64,000 bases of DNA from Polytrichum commune (Eukaryota; Streptophyta; Polytrichopsida; Polytrichales; Polytrichaceae): the NCBI GenBank assembly GCA_950295325.1, contig OX485807.1:29979666-30043665 (forward strand), read 5' to 3'. The notes beneath the pieces were generated by a model. That model saw only the letters and a program-made list of their open reading frames with translations. It made no database searches and was not told where the DNA came from. The first letter of the stretch is position 1; every line of letters begins with the position of its first letter. The translations under genes were made by a program, and so were the position numbers. Shown here piece after piece: positions 47,232-59,249 of the stretch.

Positions 47232-49150
47232 ACATGTTTTTTAAAAAGGTGTGTTTTACTAGATAATTCTTTAAAACAAATTTTTTTGAGTTCGCGGTGA
47301 ATTTGGGTGGCAGTGAACGAGGAAAACCGATCGCTAATTACATATGTACTGGTTGAGATTGAGAAAATCATTGATCGTTTTAGAGGAGTCTATGGTATGT
47401 ACTTGAAATTAATGAAGAAAGTCGAAAGATCACAAGATGTAGCCGGTTGGAGTTGCAAACAGTATTGGCCCCAACTCCCAACTCAAGAAAAGTCTCAACC
47501 TAATTTGAGAATTGTATTTCAAGCTGGAGTCCAATCTTGACACACCCAAAAATAAGATCCATAAAGGGGTGTTTTGAACTCCAAGTTTCTTGGACCTGGA
47601 CTCTATTGTAAACCGATCTTTACTTGATGTCGGCAAATTGATTGATGCCCGAGGCTCAGATAAGTCCTCTTGTAACTGTACATATAGCTCCTGTAATTAT
47701 TGCTTCAGGGAAATGCAGGAATGACAATCACTGACAATGATATTGTTTACGAAAAGGGAATGCCTGAATTTCATATATGAGATTTCTTTGATTGAAATTA
47801 TACTTTGAAGCACATGAAATTGTCATTACAATCAAACATTGGCTCAATGATGGAAGTGGAGTGATTTAGACCTGATTTAGAGGTGAAAGTGTGAGTGTCG
47901 ATGAGGGCAGGAGGAAATCTTTGCATAAGAGCATTGTACCTCTCATTCATCTAACAAATACAGACTTAAATAGTATATATATATATATATCACAGGGTTT
48001 ACCTTTTGTTGTTGTTGATTTGACGTGGGAATTATCTTCGAAGACCCCAGATTAGTTTGATGAATCCAACACATCACTAACTGCAAACCTAAAAGGTGCA
48101 AGTTTTGAGCATCGGTGAACAACTCCCTGTTACCTATATATGACAAGCCTTCACACGATGATATCTAGAAAATGATGCACTTTGGGAAAAGAAAGGCCCA
48201 AATTGAGTCGATGGATCAACTTTCGGCTGAGCGACAATTGATGTTATTAGCTTGTTTCCACGTTCATTTTGCGATTAGAAGCTCCATCCAAGTCACAAAC
48301 ACTCACCGCTGTGACTAACTCTTCATCGGAATTGCAAGCATTGGGTGAAGGATGGGAATGGAGTAAAAGTTGCTTGGAGGGTTAAGAGAGTGTGCCGTGT
48401 GAAACTTCATGCGACAATTTTTAAGTATAACATTATGCAAGTCGGGGAAGGCAAGACATTGAGTTTATATATACGCAAAAGGCTTGATATCTTTCAAGTC
48501 CTTGGTGACTCGTATCTTGAAACCGGATCGACATGTCTAGTAACAGAAACTGGCCACTAAGATATTTGGATCCCATGTGGTCACTCTTCTTAAGGTATGT
48601 GACCCTATTGTGGGCACTTCCAACCCCACATACACTTTGGGTCATTGAATCAAATCGGGAATTATCTCATCCAATTAGGAGAATTCTTATCACGCAGACA
48701 TCACTTGGCAAGTCTTTTGTCCATAATAAGTTGAATTCTAGTTGGTACCTACATTGTCATTTAATCTTCACTTTGACAATGAATAAGATGTTCAAATGAG
48801 CTCCTCAAATTACGAGGCTAGTGGCTATAGGCTCAATTCGAAATCACTAATTATAAAAATATCCAAACAACACACGTCTACCTTAACAACCGAACAACGT
48901 TACGGACTAGACGACCCTTGAGGGCGGGAGGACTAAGAAAAGTTACTAAACATGTAGTCAATTTGGTAGCCTCTCCTCTGAACCTTGAGATGCATGGAGA
49001 CCGATGGCCTAGATCGAGGACATCGGAAGGAGTGGGTTATGCTATGGGGAAAGACATCCTCGCCCCCAATCCGACAATAAGCGCCACCTCATGCACCAAA
49101 TGGACAATTCAACATTGAAGAAAATGTGCAAGGAGGAAAGCATACATAGT
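47232..49150. other. No gene seen; diverged repeat fragments
   Basis: A segment near 47440-47610 (ending in an AAGATCCAT ... CCAAGTTTnTTGGACC ... AATGTAAACC-like series) recurs at about 63240-63405. A segment near 48590-48660 recurs near 7810-7880. TA microsatellite near 47976-47990. ORFs at 47307-47540 and 48345-48560 show no domain. Confidence 0.4.
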
Positions 49151-49628
49151 ACTACAACATCCTCCTCCTCCTCCTCATCATCCTCATCATCATCATGTAA
49201 GCTAGAATATTATGAAGTATTGGAGTGAAGTTGGAGGGAGAGGGGTGAGAAATGGGAAGGTAAAGGGAAAGGGAAAGGCAGTCAACGACAGTCAACGCTG
49301 CTCTCGCTCTCCATCAATCAATTGTCATACAAACGCTGCACTACACTCCCTGCTGCTGCTGCTGCTGCTGCCACCCTCCACTCCTTGCCAGGCTTCGCAG
49401 TCTCTCCAGACTCTCCAGTCCCACAGACCAAGTTAGTGCAGCTAGTTGCAGTCCATGCCATGTTCCATCGCCACCCACAGCAGACAGACACGCGAAGAGA
49501 AGACAACAGGAGAGGGGGGAGAGAGAGGAAGGGAGGGAGAAGCGAGGAAAGCAGCACAAGGCGGGAGCTTTGACGCCATTGTTTTTGGTCCAGGTAGCCT
49601 CGGGGCTGCCAAATTAGCTCATCATCAA
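49151..49628 (+). promoter_or_regulatory. Putative promoter/leader zone, microsatellite- and purine-rich
   Basis: Composition changes sharply to GC-richer DNA with (CTC)n/(ATC)n near 49158-49196, (CTG)8 near 49352-49374 and a long GA-rich tract near 49490-49560. In plants, GA/CT tracts and trinucleotide repeats are common near transcription starts and in 5' leaders. Several short frames are open on both strands because of the low-complexity tracts. It could be the distal promoter or first leader exon of the receptor kinase downstream, or of an unannotated transcript. Confidence 0.35.
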
Positions 49629-50070
49629 CAGTGAAGGAAGGAATCGGCTTCCAGCATTGAAGGAAATTACAAGGAGGGGTGCAGTGGTGGACTGCTGTGT
49701 GTGTGGGGGTGTGTGTGGGTTTGGAGCTTTACATTTGGGTGTTGGAGTTTCAAGTGTCTGAGTTGAAGGAGTTGTGTCCGCAGGGAAGCTGGGTGCAGTG
49801 AAGGAATCGCTGGGCAGTGAAGGAAATTAGGAGGAGGGGGTGGTGGGCTGCTGTGTGTGTGTGGGTTTGGGAGCTTTACCATTTGGGAGGTGGAGTTTCA
49901 AATTTCTGAGGTGAAGGAGTTTTGTGAACCTTTTTTGGGTCAACAGGGAAGCTGGGTGCAGTGAAGGGAATCGATGAGCGTTGAAGGAAATTAGGAGGAG
50001 GGGTAGTGAGCTGCTGTGTGTGGGTTTGGAGCTTCTAATATTGTGGAGTTTGGAGGCAGTGTCTGAGCTC
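49629..50070 (+). repeat. About 163-bp tandem repeat, three copies
   Basis: Copies begin near 49629, 49781 and 49944, each with CAGTGAAGGnAATCG, GAAGGAAATTAnnAGGAGGG, CTGCTGTGTGTG and GGGTTTGGAGCTT; the second and third start CAGGGAAGCTGGGTGCAGTG. TGTG-rich and AGG-rich, with no shared reading frame. Confidence 0.85.
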
Positions 50071-52830
50071 GGCGGTGTTTTGGAGGAGTTTTCTTCTCGG
50101 AGGAGGCTGGGGTGGTAAGCTAGCCTTCTTCGCGGTGCTCGGTGATTTGGTCCCACTGCGTGGTGGCTCGATCAGAAGTGGTGGAGTTTGGGCGGGCGGG
50201 TTAATGCTGCTGTGCCACGTCTTTGTGCTTGTGTTTGTATTTGTACCGCGAGGTTACAACAAGGAGGAGAAGAGGTCGACAATGCCCATGATGGCCAAAT
50301 GAAGGATGTTGACGATGTCATTCGAGGTGGAACTTAAGTTTCCCACTTGATGATCACCATCGCCGTCGTAGAGTCGAAAAAGGTAATATGCTGACTTGTC
50401 CCAGGCCGGAGCTTCTAGTTTGCGAATGAAGCTCCTGGGCTAATCAGTACAAAGCAGCGCCTCGGCGATGGCGCAAGACCAACTCCTCCCCATCCATATG
50501 CAGGTGTGCCGAAGGTGACTATGGTGTGCTCATCGTGCAAAGAAGGTCGACGTCACTGCCGATTCATCGCCACTGCCATTGTGCTCGAGAGTGATTCTCC
50601 TCGATCAAAAACATCCCAGCCCCGTCCCAGCGCTCCGCCGTTTTTGAGACGTCATCAAGAAGCTGTCCATATTAATCACCCGCAGGAAGACAAGGCGGGA
50701 CCTGTTCTTGCAAGCGTCTCTCAATGTAATCTCTCAAACTCAGAAACATTTCCTTCATACGCTTTGTTTTATCGCCCTGTATCTTCCGAGGCTTCGTTGT
50801 AGCTCCAACAAGGCTTCTGGCTATGCAGCGCGAGCTCTTTGGGATGGTCATCTAATGTACAACAAGGCCATAGCTGATTGCATCATAGCGTGAGAGAAAC
50901 CGTTGAGCTATTTCTTGGTTCAATAACCAAATCGCAACATGTTGGAGTCCCTCAGTATACAACAAAGATTAATCGGTGTTACTTTGTAGACTTGATAATA
51001 ACTGATGAGTGCACTTGATCGCAATCGCATGCCTTGAAGCATCTTGCCTACCAGGATCGGTGCACGGCCCGACCTGACAACTCTCTGACACATTGTAGCA
51101 GGTTTCCATTTCCTGTTCAATTGATGGGAGTAAGAGTAGGCATGGCATTCTCTAAGTAGGTCGAAGCAAAGCCTGCCCACTTTGCATCAATCGCGAAATT
51201 TATATACATTTACTGCTGTCGACAGCTTCCCGGTCTTCGTCCTGTAGGTTAAGTTGTCAGACTATTGAAATACACTTGTTTCCTCACAGATTTACGAATG
51301 TCAACCTTATTATCTGGAATAAGGATGCAAAGTTTTTTTCCCTGGTATGTAGTTAGTCAGCGCTGACATATGTCCATCCAAAAGTTACATCTCTCTTTGA
51401 AACTATGATTGCTGATAATTCCCAATAGAAGAAGTATACATGATCGTCTATCATGTTTACTCTGCATAGTTGACCTCTGATACGAGAGAGATCATCGTGG
51501 TTAATGCGCCATGGGAAGCCAGTGGCATCAGCTACAATAGTTCATGTCGTTGTCAAATCGAGAAATATGTGAGCATAATACTGCTTGCTGCATCATCCTG
51601 ATCCTCCTGTCACCTGTGGGATGAAGGAAAGGATTTCCCACGAGAACTTCCCATTTAGAGTGAGGATGGGTGCAACGTGTTTGTAGCCGAAAGATCTGGC
51701 CAGATTGCTTTGGAGCAGAGCATTAAGCTTCTCTTTAAAATTGTAGTAGTGATAAATAAGCCAACATGTCTGAAGACGAACACGTTGCCCAACAACAACT
51801 CTTTGTCCATGCACTCCTTAAGAAAATGCGTAGCAACAGTAAATCTGATACTATACGACAGTGTATACTAAAAGACAGTCACAACTTAGCACCACAAAAA
51901 CTACATAACAGTGTAGTTACCTAAAGCCTCACTTGACCCTCACCACCATTTAGTGTCTGAATTGGTGTAGTTATGAGGGCCAGATTTCTCTAGTATCTCA
52001 AGGTGAGTTGCGATTGACGAGAAATTATAATATAGACACGATGCCGCTCTGTTGAGTTTTTGAAGGTGGTCTTGTCTCTGATGCTCAAACCTGTGTCATT
52101 CTGTTTCTCCGGCGTTGTGTGTGCGTCTCATCGCTTCAATTTCCTATCAGAGTCGCTCTGCAAATGTCGACCGTGCTAGAACGCCATGGTGTCGTCCACA
52201 TCTTGGGGTCATGGTGAGCCGTTAGGATGCACTCGAAGTCAGTTTACTTGCATTATCACTTGTGCCAACGTCATTAAATAGCCCAAGAGTCTTCAGTTAC
52301 ATTCACTCCCTTCAATGGGAACTTTTTTTTTTTAATAAAGTTTAGGTTTGTAAATATTGTGCGAATTGTCGAGCAGCTTGGAGCTTTCGGTTCTTTTACA
52401 GCAGCCCTGGATACCAATTGCTCTTACCTTATTCTTGCAGTTTGAGGACATCCTATCATGCGTCCAACTTACTTTTAGTTCCTTCAAATGCCAATTATTG
52501 AAACCAAACTTTGCTATATTCTGCATCCTAACCTTTACGTAATGAAATAGAGGCATGGGTGATTGAAATTTGGATGAGAAACACTTGGTAAGTGAACGTA
52601 ATTGCAACATTGTAAATCTATCACATGTGATGGGATTCAGAGATGTCATCTTATGTATCTATAGAATTTTAGGTTTAACATATGAATCGTGGTTGTAATG
52701 CAGGATATCTTGTCGGCGGAGAGGACAGTAAGGTAGGGTGAAGTGATCATCCTCAAGAAGTACGAACTCCAATTCAGAGGGAAAGAATTCATGGGGACTA
52801 ATTAAGTAGAGAGTAGAATTTGAGAGGAGA
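50071..52830 (+). other. Region upstream of the receptor kinase; possible leader intron, no gene called
   Basis: A GC-richer stretch at 50.1-50.9 kb has frames of 75 and 98 codons (50075-50302, 50506-50802) without a recognisable domain. A donor-like AAG|GTAATA lies at about 50382 and an acceptor-like GTAATGCAG|GATATC near 52704, so a long leader intron spliced to a leader exon at about 52705-52830 is possible (inference). From 51 kb on the DNA is AT-rich and apparently empty. Confidence 0.35.
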
Positions 52831-54717
52831 ATGCATTACAACGAACGACGGCACATGTTACGCATGGCTGCATTAATCAAGCTGCTTATCCTGGCGCTCA
52901 TGTGCTTGTTGCGAGCTACATCGGGCCAACAAACTCCTCCGGCCCAGCGAGATGATCTAAAGTGCTTACAGAAATTCAAAGCTTCCGTGGGAGACCCAGA
53001 AGGACATCTTCAAACGTGGACGAACACCACCAACAATCCTCGTGCAATCTGCAGTTGGTATGGAATTACATGCTACGGAAACATGGCACCCCCTGTCTAC
53101 TTCATTAAACTCTCCGGGTCTCGTCTCACAGGCGCATTCCCAGATGGCTTACGCTATTGCAATGCACTCACTCGGCTGGATTTGTCTGACAACAGCTTCA
53201 CAGGCCCAATTCCCACCAACTTATGCTCCGACCTGCCTAACCTGGTCGACCTGGACCTATCTCGCAACAGGATCGGAGGAGGCATACCTTCCAACCTCGC
53301 AGAATGCAAGTTCTTGAACGACATCTTGCTCAACAACAACGAGCTCTCCGGCCAAATTCCAGGGCAAATTGGCTACCTGAGCCGGCTGCAGAAGTTTGAT
53401 GTGTCCAACAACCGCCTGGAAGGATTCATTCCCAGTACTTTTGTAGACAGGCAGTTTGAGAATCGGTCAGGGTTTGATTCCAGCAGCTTCTTGAACAACA
53501 CCAGCCTGTGTGGGCCTCCTCTTCGGAGCAAATGCCCGAACGGAAGATTGGCACCAAGTCCAGGAGCTATTGTAGGAGGAGCAGTAGGAAGTGCAGTCTT
53601 AGTACTGGCCATTGGATTCATGATTTTCTGGTGCCTAGTTCGAAAGACAAATAAAATGGATGCAGCCATCCTGCGGGATGAGAGCAAATGGGCACTACGC
53701 ATCAAAACTCCAAAGGCGGTCATGGTGTCCATGTTCACCACCCCCATTGTGAAGATGAAGCTCAGTGACCTAATGGATGCCACAAGCAACTTTGGCAAGG
53801 AAAATATAATCGGCTCTGGCAGGTCTGGGACTGTGTACAGAGCTGATTTTCCAGACGGTTCAGTCATGGCCATCAAAAGACTACAAGGCTCAGTTCACAA
53901 CGACAGGCAATTCAAAGCAGAAATGGAGACCTTGGGACAACTCCAACACCGAAACCTTGTGCCGTTGCTTGGCTACTGTGTGATAGGGTATGAGCGTCTC
54001 CTGGTCTACAAACACATGCCAAATGGGAGTTTGCGGTACCGATTGCACGAAGCCTCAGAGAAGGAGCCTTTAGACTGGAGAACTCGTCTCAAAATCGCTA
54101 TTGGCTCCTCATCTGGATTCGCATGGCTCCACCATAGCTGCAACCCTAGGGTCATCCACCGCAACATAAGCTCAAGTTGCATACTCCTGGATGAAGATTT
54201 CGTGCCGAGGATCACAGACTTCGGGTTAGCCCGCCTTTTAAACCCTGTGGACACACATATCAGCACTTTTGTGAATGGCGACTTCGGAGATGTTGGTTAT
54301 GTCGCACCTGAGTATGTCCGCACACTTGTGGCCACCATGCGAGGGGATGTGTACAGCTTCGGTGTGGTGTTGCTGGAGCTCGTAACAAGCCAGAAACCTG
54401 TGGACATTCTGGTGGACCAAGATTTCAAGGGAAACCTTGTGGATTGGGTAGCCATGTTATCCTCGAGTGGCCGCATCGATGACGCCATTGATGGCACTCT
54501 GATAGGCAAAGGTGCTGATGATGAGATGCTCCAGGTTTTGAAGATTGCACAGTCCTGTGTCAATAGCACTGCCAGGGAGCGGCCATCCATGTACGAAGTT
54601 TGTCAGCTGCTAAGAGCTGTAGGCCAAAAGTACAACTTCAGCGACGAGTATGATGAGTTGCCAGATCTTTCTGATTCTGGCAGACGAGACAACCAACTGA
54701 TTGTGTCTGTAACATAG
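52831..54717 (+). CDS. BIR1-like: LRR receptor-like kinase, BIR1/At5g48380 type (BAK1-interacting family)
   Basis: A single exon of 628 residues at the plasma membrane. Order: signal peptide within 1-33 (hydrophobic ALIKLLILALMCLL; Met9 or Met12 would give a more typical start), LRRNT domain 36-83 with the CSWYGITC motif, about four to five LRRs 90-225, membrane helix about 246-270, juxtamembrane, and kinase 327-598. Visible kinase motifs are GSGRSG (328-333), Lys349 and Glu364, but the catalytic loop is HRNISSSC: Asn445 replaces Asp and Cys450 replaces the metal-binding Asn. DFG (463-465) and APE (492-494) are kept. The short LRR domain, HRN loop and TFVNGDFGDVGYVAPEY segment match Arabidopsis BIR proteins, which bind BAK1/SERK co-receptors and restrain immune and cell-death signalling (established for that family). 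It is likely a weak or inactive kinase with a regulatory role. It converges on the glycosylase gene. Confidence 0.93.
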   Translation: MHYNERRHMLRMAALIKLLILALMCLLRATSGQQTPPAQRDDLKCLQKFKASVGDPEGHLQTWTNTTNNPRAICSWYGITCYGNMAPPVYFIKLSGSRLTGAFPDGLRYCNALTRLDLSDNSFTGPIPTNLCSDLPNLVDLDLSRNRIGGGIPSNLAECKFLNDILLNNNELSGQIPGQIGYLSRLQKFDVSNNRLEGFIPSTFVDRQFENRSGFDSSSFLNNTSLCGPPLRSKCPNGRLAPSPGAIVGGAVGSAVLVLAIGFMIFWCLVRKTNKMDAAILRDESKWALRIKTPKAVMVSMFTTPIVKMKLSDLMDATSNFGKENIIGSGRSGTVYRADFPDGSVMAIKRLQGSVHNDRQFKAEMETLGQLQHRNLVPLLGYCVIGYERLLVYKHMPNGSLRYRLHEASEKEPLDWRTRLKIAIGSSSGFAWLHHSCNPRVIHRNISSSCILLDEDFVPRITDFGLARLLNPVDTHISTFVNGDFGDVGYVAPEYVRTLVATMRGDVYSFGVVLLELVTSQKPVDILVDQDFKGNLVDWVAMLSSSGRIDDAIDGTLIGKGADDEMLQVLKIAQSCVNSTARERPSMYEVCQLLRAVGQKYNFSDEYDELPDLSDSGRRDNQLIVSVT

Positions 54718-55814
54718 CTAGCTGCATTTAAGTATACTCAAGTAGGGCGATTTGCTTGCATCATCTCCTCACCAAAACTCCTCCATCTCACGGAAGGTTT
54801 TGCAATCGGTGAGCCGATCTTTAGGGCCCTCCCAAGTGGCACTCTTTGTTGATGAATCATTATCCTCAATCAAATACAAAGGATGTATAGCAGTTTCTCA
54901 TAAACTGCTGTGTCGTTGTCCCACAATGTAACCCTCGAGTACACCAAATCTAACATATCCTCTAATAATCTGTACACATACTTTCATAACTAGCCAATTC
55001 AACACATAAACAGTTGCTGGAAAATCTCCTGCCATGACAGACTGACATCAGGATTTGCAAGATCTCAAATTGATCAGGACACTAGTCAGAAAGGCTGACT
55101 TTCATTGGGCAGACACCCAATGAGTCTGGACCTGTCTGCATAATAAATACCAAGGTGGTTGCATTTTTATAAAATACAAATAGACGTCATTCATGTGCAT
55201 TGGTAGCCTGGTACTAATGGAATTAAATACACAGCACTGTGCATGGACAAACGTAGTTTTACTTTAGGTCCTCACTGGAAGACAATGCATGCAAAGAATA
55301 GAATACAAACAGACCATGGCATTGGAAAGCACATTGAAATAAGATCCCATTGAGTTACCATACTTGTCTAAGTTTAGATGCACAGCAGCTAAATTATAGA
55401 AGTTGTGTACTGCTCACCCTTTGGGACCTGAGACACAATGACATATTCGTAACATGGTCTGTCCTGTAACTTATCTAATAATTTATCTGCTTGTTCACAT
55501 ATGCAGATGAACATGTAAGAACTGTCCACTGGGCTTACCGCTCTAAAGTAAAAATTGGGGCTATATATGACATGTCAATATCCTTAAAAACCATCTCCAG
55601 CAAATTTGATGCCTTGCTATTGAATGCAAAAGCTGACTGGAGTTGTAAGGGGTGCCAATGTACATAAGATCCTGGCTGGCTAAGATATTCAGAGTATCCT
55701 ACTTGCAAAGTAGTTCTTTTAATGTGTCAAGAGCAACTTGTACTAAGGTCAGTCCCATTTTTCTGAAGAAATTTGACTTCTTGATGGCGCTTGATGGAAG
55801 TACTTCCACCATGG
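54718..55814. other. Convergent intergenic region
   Basis: About 1.1 kb between the stop codons of the receptor kinase (+) and the glycosylase (-). An AATAAA at about 55143 on the + strand is a possible polyadenylation signal for the kinase. No gene or element was recognised. Confidence 0.45.
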
Positions 55815-58800
55815 TTATAGTTGCCAATCAATGGGCAAGTGCCCACTTTTTTCTAGCAGCTTGTTTGTTTGTGAAAAATGCCTGCACATCAGATGTATTC
55901 AATCAGCATTCCATACCTAATCCTTACCTCTATTAAAGTAGACTGACAGGAATCTTTTTTTTAATAAAGTACTGTATATTAAAATAGAGTGAACTCTATT
56001 CCATTCCTAACTTGCTGCACTTGGAAACAGTGATCAGGGAGGTTTTTGGGCATAATCGGTTGAGATCCTAGTGTTTGCAAGTCCAACTGTTAACATGTTG
56101 ACATCCTTCGGTTTTCCTTCATGAAATTGGGGCATATGCTATAAATTCCTCTAAAATGATCGGTAATTTTCCTGCAATCTTGAACTTCAACCGGTTATTT
56201 CTCAAACCCAATCAGTTCATTTGTAACTAACTGCCAGTTCTCCCCGATCATAGCTTGGAAATGTGCTTCAATATGCAGTAGACACCAGTAGAGAAGCTAT
56301 CATGAAGTGCCTAGAAACTCCTAACTAGTTGCAAATTTTTAGTACTCAATACCTGCCAGCAGGGATTCCAAGAAAGATTTCTATGCGTTCTGATTGCAGG
56401 CATTGGGATATGCACATTTATTATATTTAGATTACTGACACCCATTGTTACAGAGGGAAGTTAAGGAGGACACACCTACAACCAAAGAAACCACGATGTG
56501 CTGAGAGTCCAGAAGGATGAGCCGCCTTAAGAATATGATGGGCTTTAGCATTAATTAGTCTGCATCACAAAAGTGTATAGGATAAATCTATGAAACAACA
56601 TTTGGCAACCATGTCTCCTTGCAAATCAAAATGTTGAAACCTTGTTTGGTGACCACTGACAACTCTAAGATACTTCAAAATAAAAACCTTAAGCAAGGAG
56701 CAGACACAACCCGTTACCTAATTTTCTCTTGTGCAGAGTTGCCCCAAAGCAAGAAAACGACACCTGTCCGGTGCTGGGATACAGCACGTATAGCAGCATC
56801 AGTAAACATCTCCCAGCCCTTTTTCGCATGGGAATTTGCATGATGATCTCGCACTGCAGACACGTAATTTAACTAACTCAAAAAATCAGGTTCAGCCTGT
56901 GCTATGTCAAACTGGCAAGAAATTTCACAAGAGTCCCTCTTCATGCCAATCTTAACAAGGAAAACTTGAAGTTCTTGGAGATGTTCCCAGAATCTGTAGA
57001 AGGGAGAAATCATCTGAAGATGAAGGGACATCACATCCCAATTCACGTGCATCAAATGCATACCAGCAGCCTTGACGCAGGGGACACTGGACCATTGGTA
57101 TTCAACACAAATTTACAATTATCACCTGTAAGTACTGCATTGAGTAGGAGGACACCCTGTTATGCAGACGTTGGAAACATTAGTCCACAACTTCATATCT
57201 CCACTTCTGTATTCCTAATCAGACTTCCAGTTCTGAACATATAATTCTCAAATATGAAATGTGCTTCAATCATTAGTAGTATGCAAACTCACATTCTACA
57301 AAATCAGAAAGCATACCAAGACCTGTTCAAAATATCAGACTAGAAGCAGCTCAAAGAAGGTAGGATGGCCAAAGAAATAGCACCTCAACCCAAAAATCGA
57401 ATTGAGATTGCAAAACAACTGCAAGGAAGTTGTAACTGAAATGGAATACAACTTGAAAAGCCGAGTCCTACAAGTGTATACTGGATTGAGATTGAATTTT
57501 GAATAAGATCCAAGGTTAGCTAGTACCTGATAAGCCCATTTCTCCAAATTTCCATGTGAAGGAATAGAACAGCCAACATCTGCTTGGATTTCTTTGTAAA
57601 TATTCACTAGACTTGGGGGGACCTTGATGCCTTGTGGTACTGAAAAACTCAGTCCCATTGCTTGCCCAGCACCATGGTATGGATCCTGTACTTCTCAATC
57701 ATTAAGGATGATAATTAGACCCAAGATTGGTCTAGAAGCAGGTGAAGTGGGAGAACCAGAAACAGAGCATTGGGGAACTATTTATAACAAATGGCCGAAG
57801 TATAACAAGCCACGTGTTTTTCTGTCATAGTAAACCCCAATGTCACTTAGATGAGCAAACAGAGAGAACACAATTAAAGTATATTGGCACTACAAACAAA
57901 ATGCTTATACATAAATACATAAAACCCTCCCAAACATTGCAAGGACAAATTGACATCCTTACCTGGCCAAGAATGACCACCTTCACGTTATTCAATGGAC
58001 AAGTGTTGAATGCATTGAAGACCTTCGCTGCTGGGGGGTAGATAGGGTATTTCCCAGCCACCTCTTGACGAACAAATTGAGCCAGCTTGTCTATGTATTG
58101 TTTTTGAAGTTCCCCTTGCAGTATTTCCAGCCAGCTCTGGTCCACCAGCAGCTGAACCATCTCTGGGAAGGCGACTCCAGCAGCTACAAAACCCAGAAGT
58201 GCAAGAAACTTATCTTCTCAAGAAAGATTCCATAAAAATGAACTTTCTGGTCGTCTGAAATTCGCCCATATTAACATTCCCAGTTATATCAAAAATATAT
58301 GTGCAGCATTGTTCTTATGGAAATGAGATGTGCCTAGAAGGAGGCAACCAAGGTTGTATAGCAAATGTGTCTCTAAAGTTAGTTGCCATGTTACTAGCCC
58401 ATCAATTCTATCAAAATTAATCCCTAATTTTCAGTTAGAGACCAGATGAGAAATTGCAAGTCTACAAAAACATGAAATATCATTTAACTGAGTCCATTTT
58501 ACCCCAAGAGAGGCAGTTCTACTTGAATCTTAGCGAAGGACCACTAAAGGGAGTCAAAGAACCAGCTTAGGTTCAAAAGCCTACTTTCCCATCCTCATAC
58601 AGACAGGTCAGCAGTTGTATGCCACAGACTTAAACCTCTCGCAACAAGAATCATCCAGTCGACAGATTCCGAAATAATAATAAGTCTGGGTTAGCTCAAG
58701 CTGCAATTTGCGGATTTCCAAGTGATTCCACAAATCTCAAGCAGCAAGCACTTTGTAATTGCAGAGTATGATGACAAACCTTTTGCCTCAGCCACTCGTT

Positions 58801-59122
58801 CTTCACAAAGTCTCAAATTCCTCTTAGCCCGTGCGGCAGACTTGTTGATTTCCATCCTCATCTTCTGCTCCTGGGTTACGTCAAGTGTTTTCTCCCCCTG
58901 ACTTGCTGACAATTCTTCCACTGCTAATGTTGCACTTTCAGCCTCTGCTTTCTCTTCACTGGGTGTCACTGTGGGATTATCAATCTTCAACTCAACGACG
59001 GGATCATTCTTGCTCACATTATTGCCGGAGGAAGGTGGGTCGTTCTCATTTGTGACATCTTTTGTCACTTTCAATCGCTTGGGAGCTTGGAAGAAGCTTG
59101 AGATAGGTTTGGTCGAAGCCAT
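55815..59122 (-). CDS. UNG: Uracil-DNA glycosylase (family 1), seven exons
   Basis: Seven exons join with GT-AG introns and matching phases: 59122-58780, 58183-57963, 57685-57527, 57156-57126, 56853-56718, 56559-56476 and 55881-55815, giving 346 residues. The enzyme removes uracil from DNA to start base-excision repair. Motifs: KPISSFF at 5-11 resembles a PCNA-binding box but lacks its Gln; a basic helix at about 85-114 may be a nuclear or RPA-binding segment (inference); GQDPYHG at 187-193 with catalytic Asp189; [10 protein letters not shown] 242-251; [21 protein letters not shown]; and the [14 protein letters not shown] loop with His311 and Leu315; end PIDWQL. The Gly after HPS, where bacteria have Pro, is as I remember plant enzymes. 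Exon 4 is only 31 nt. The ATG at 59122 is preceded by an in-frame stop, supporting this start. Confidence 0.95.
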
Positions 59123-59249
59123 TGCCGCTACTCACTTTTCCTAAATACCGATGGAGCTAAATTAAAAGCCAGCTCAGGTCACGCTCTCTACTTAAACCAT
59201 CCCTGAATTCACTAAAGAATTCCCAGCAAATCACGAAACTCTCGAAAGT

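Noticed and set aside
53154-54590. Several - strand frames of 60-167 codons
   Set aside because: Antisense shadows of the receptor kinase.
56873-57061. 62-codon - strand frame considered as an extra UNG exon
   Set aside because: It lies between exons 4 and 5, whose phases already match, and does not resemble the glycosylase.
57742-58041. 99-codon + strand frame
   Set aside because: Antisense to UNG exon 2 and its flanking intron.
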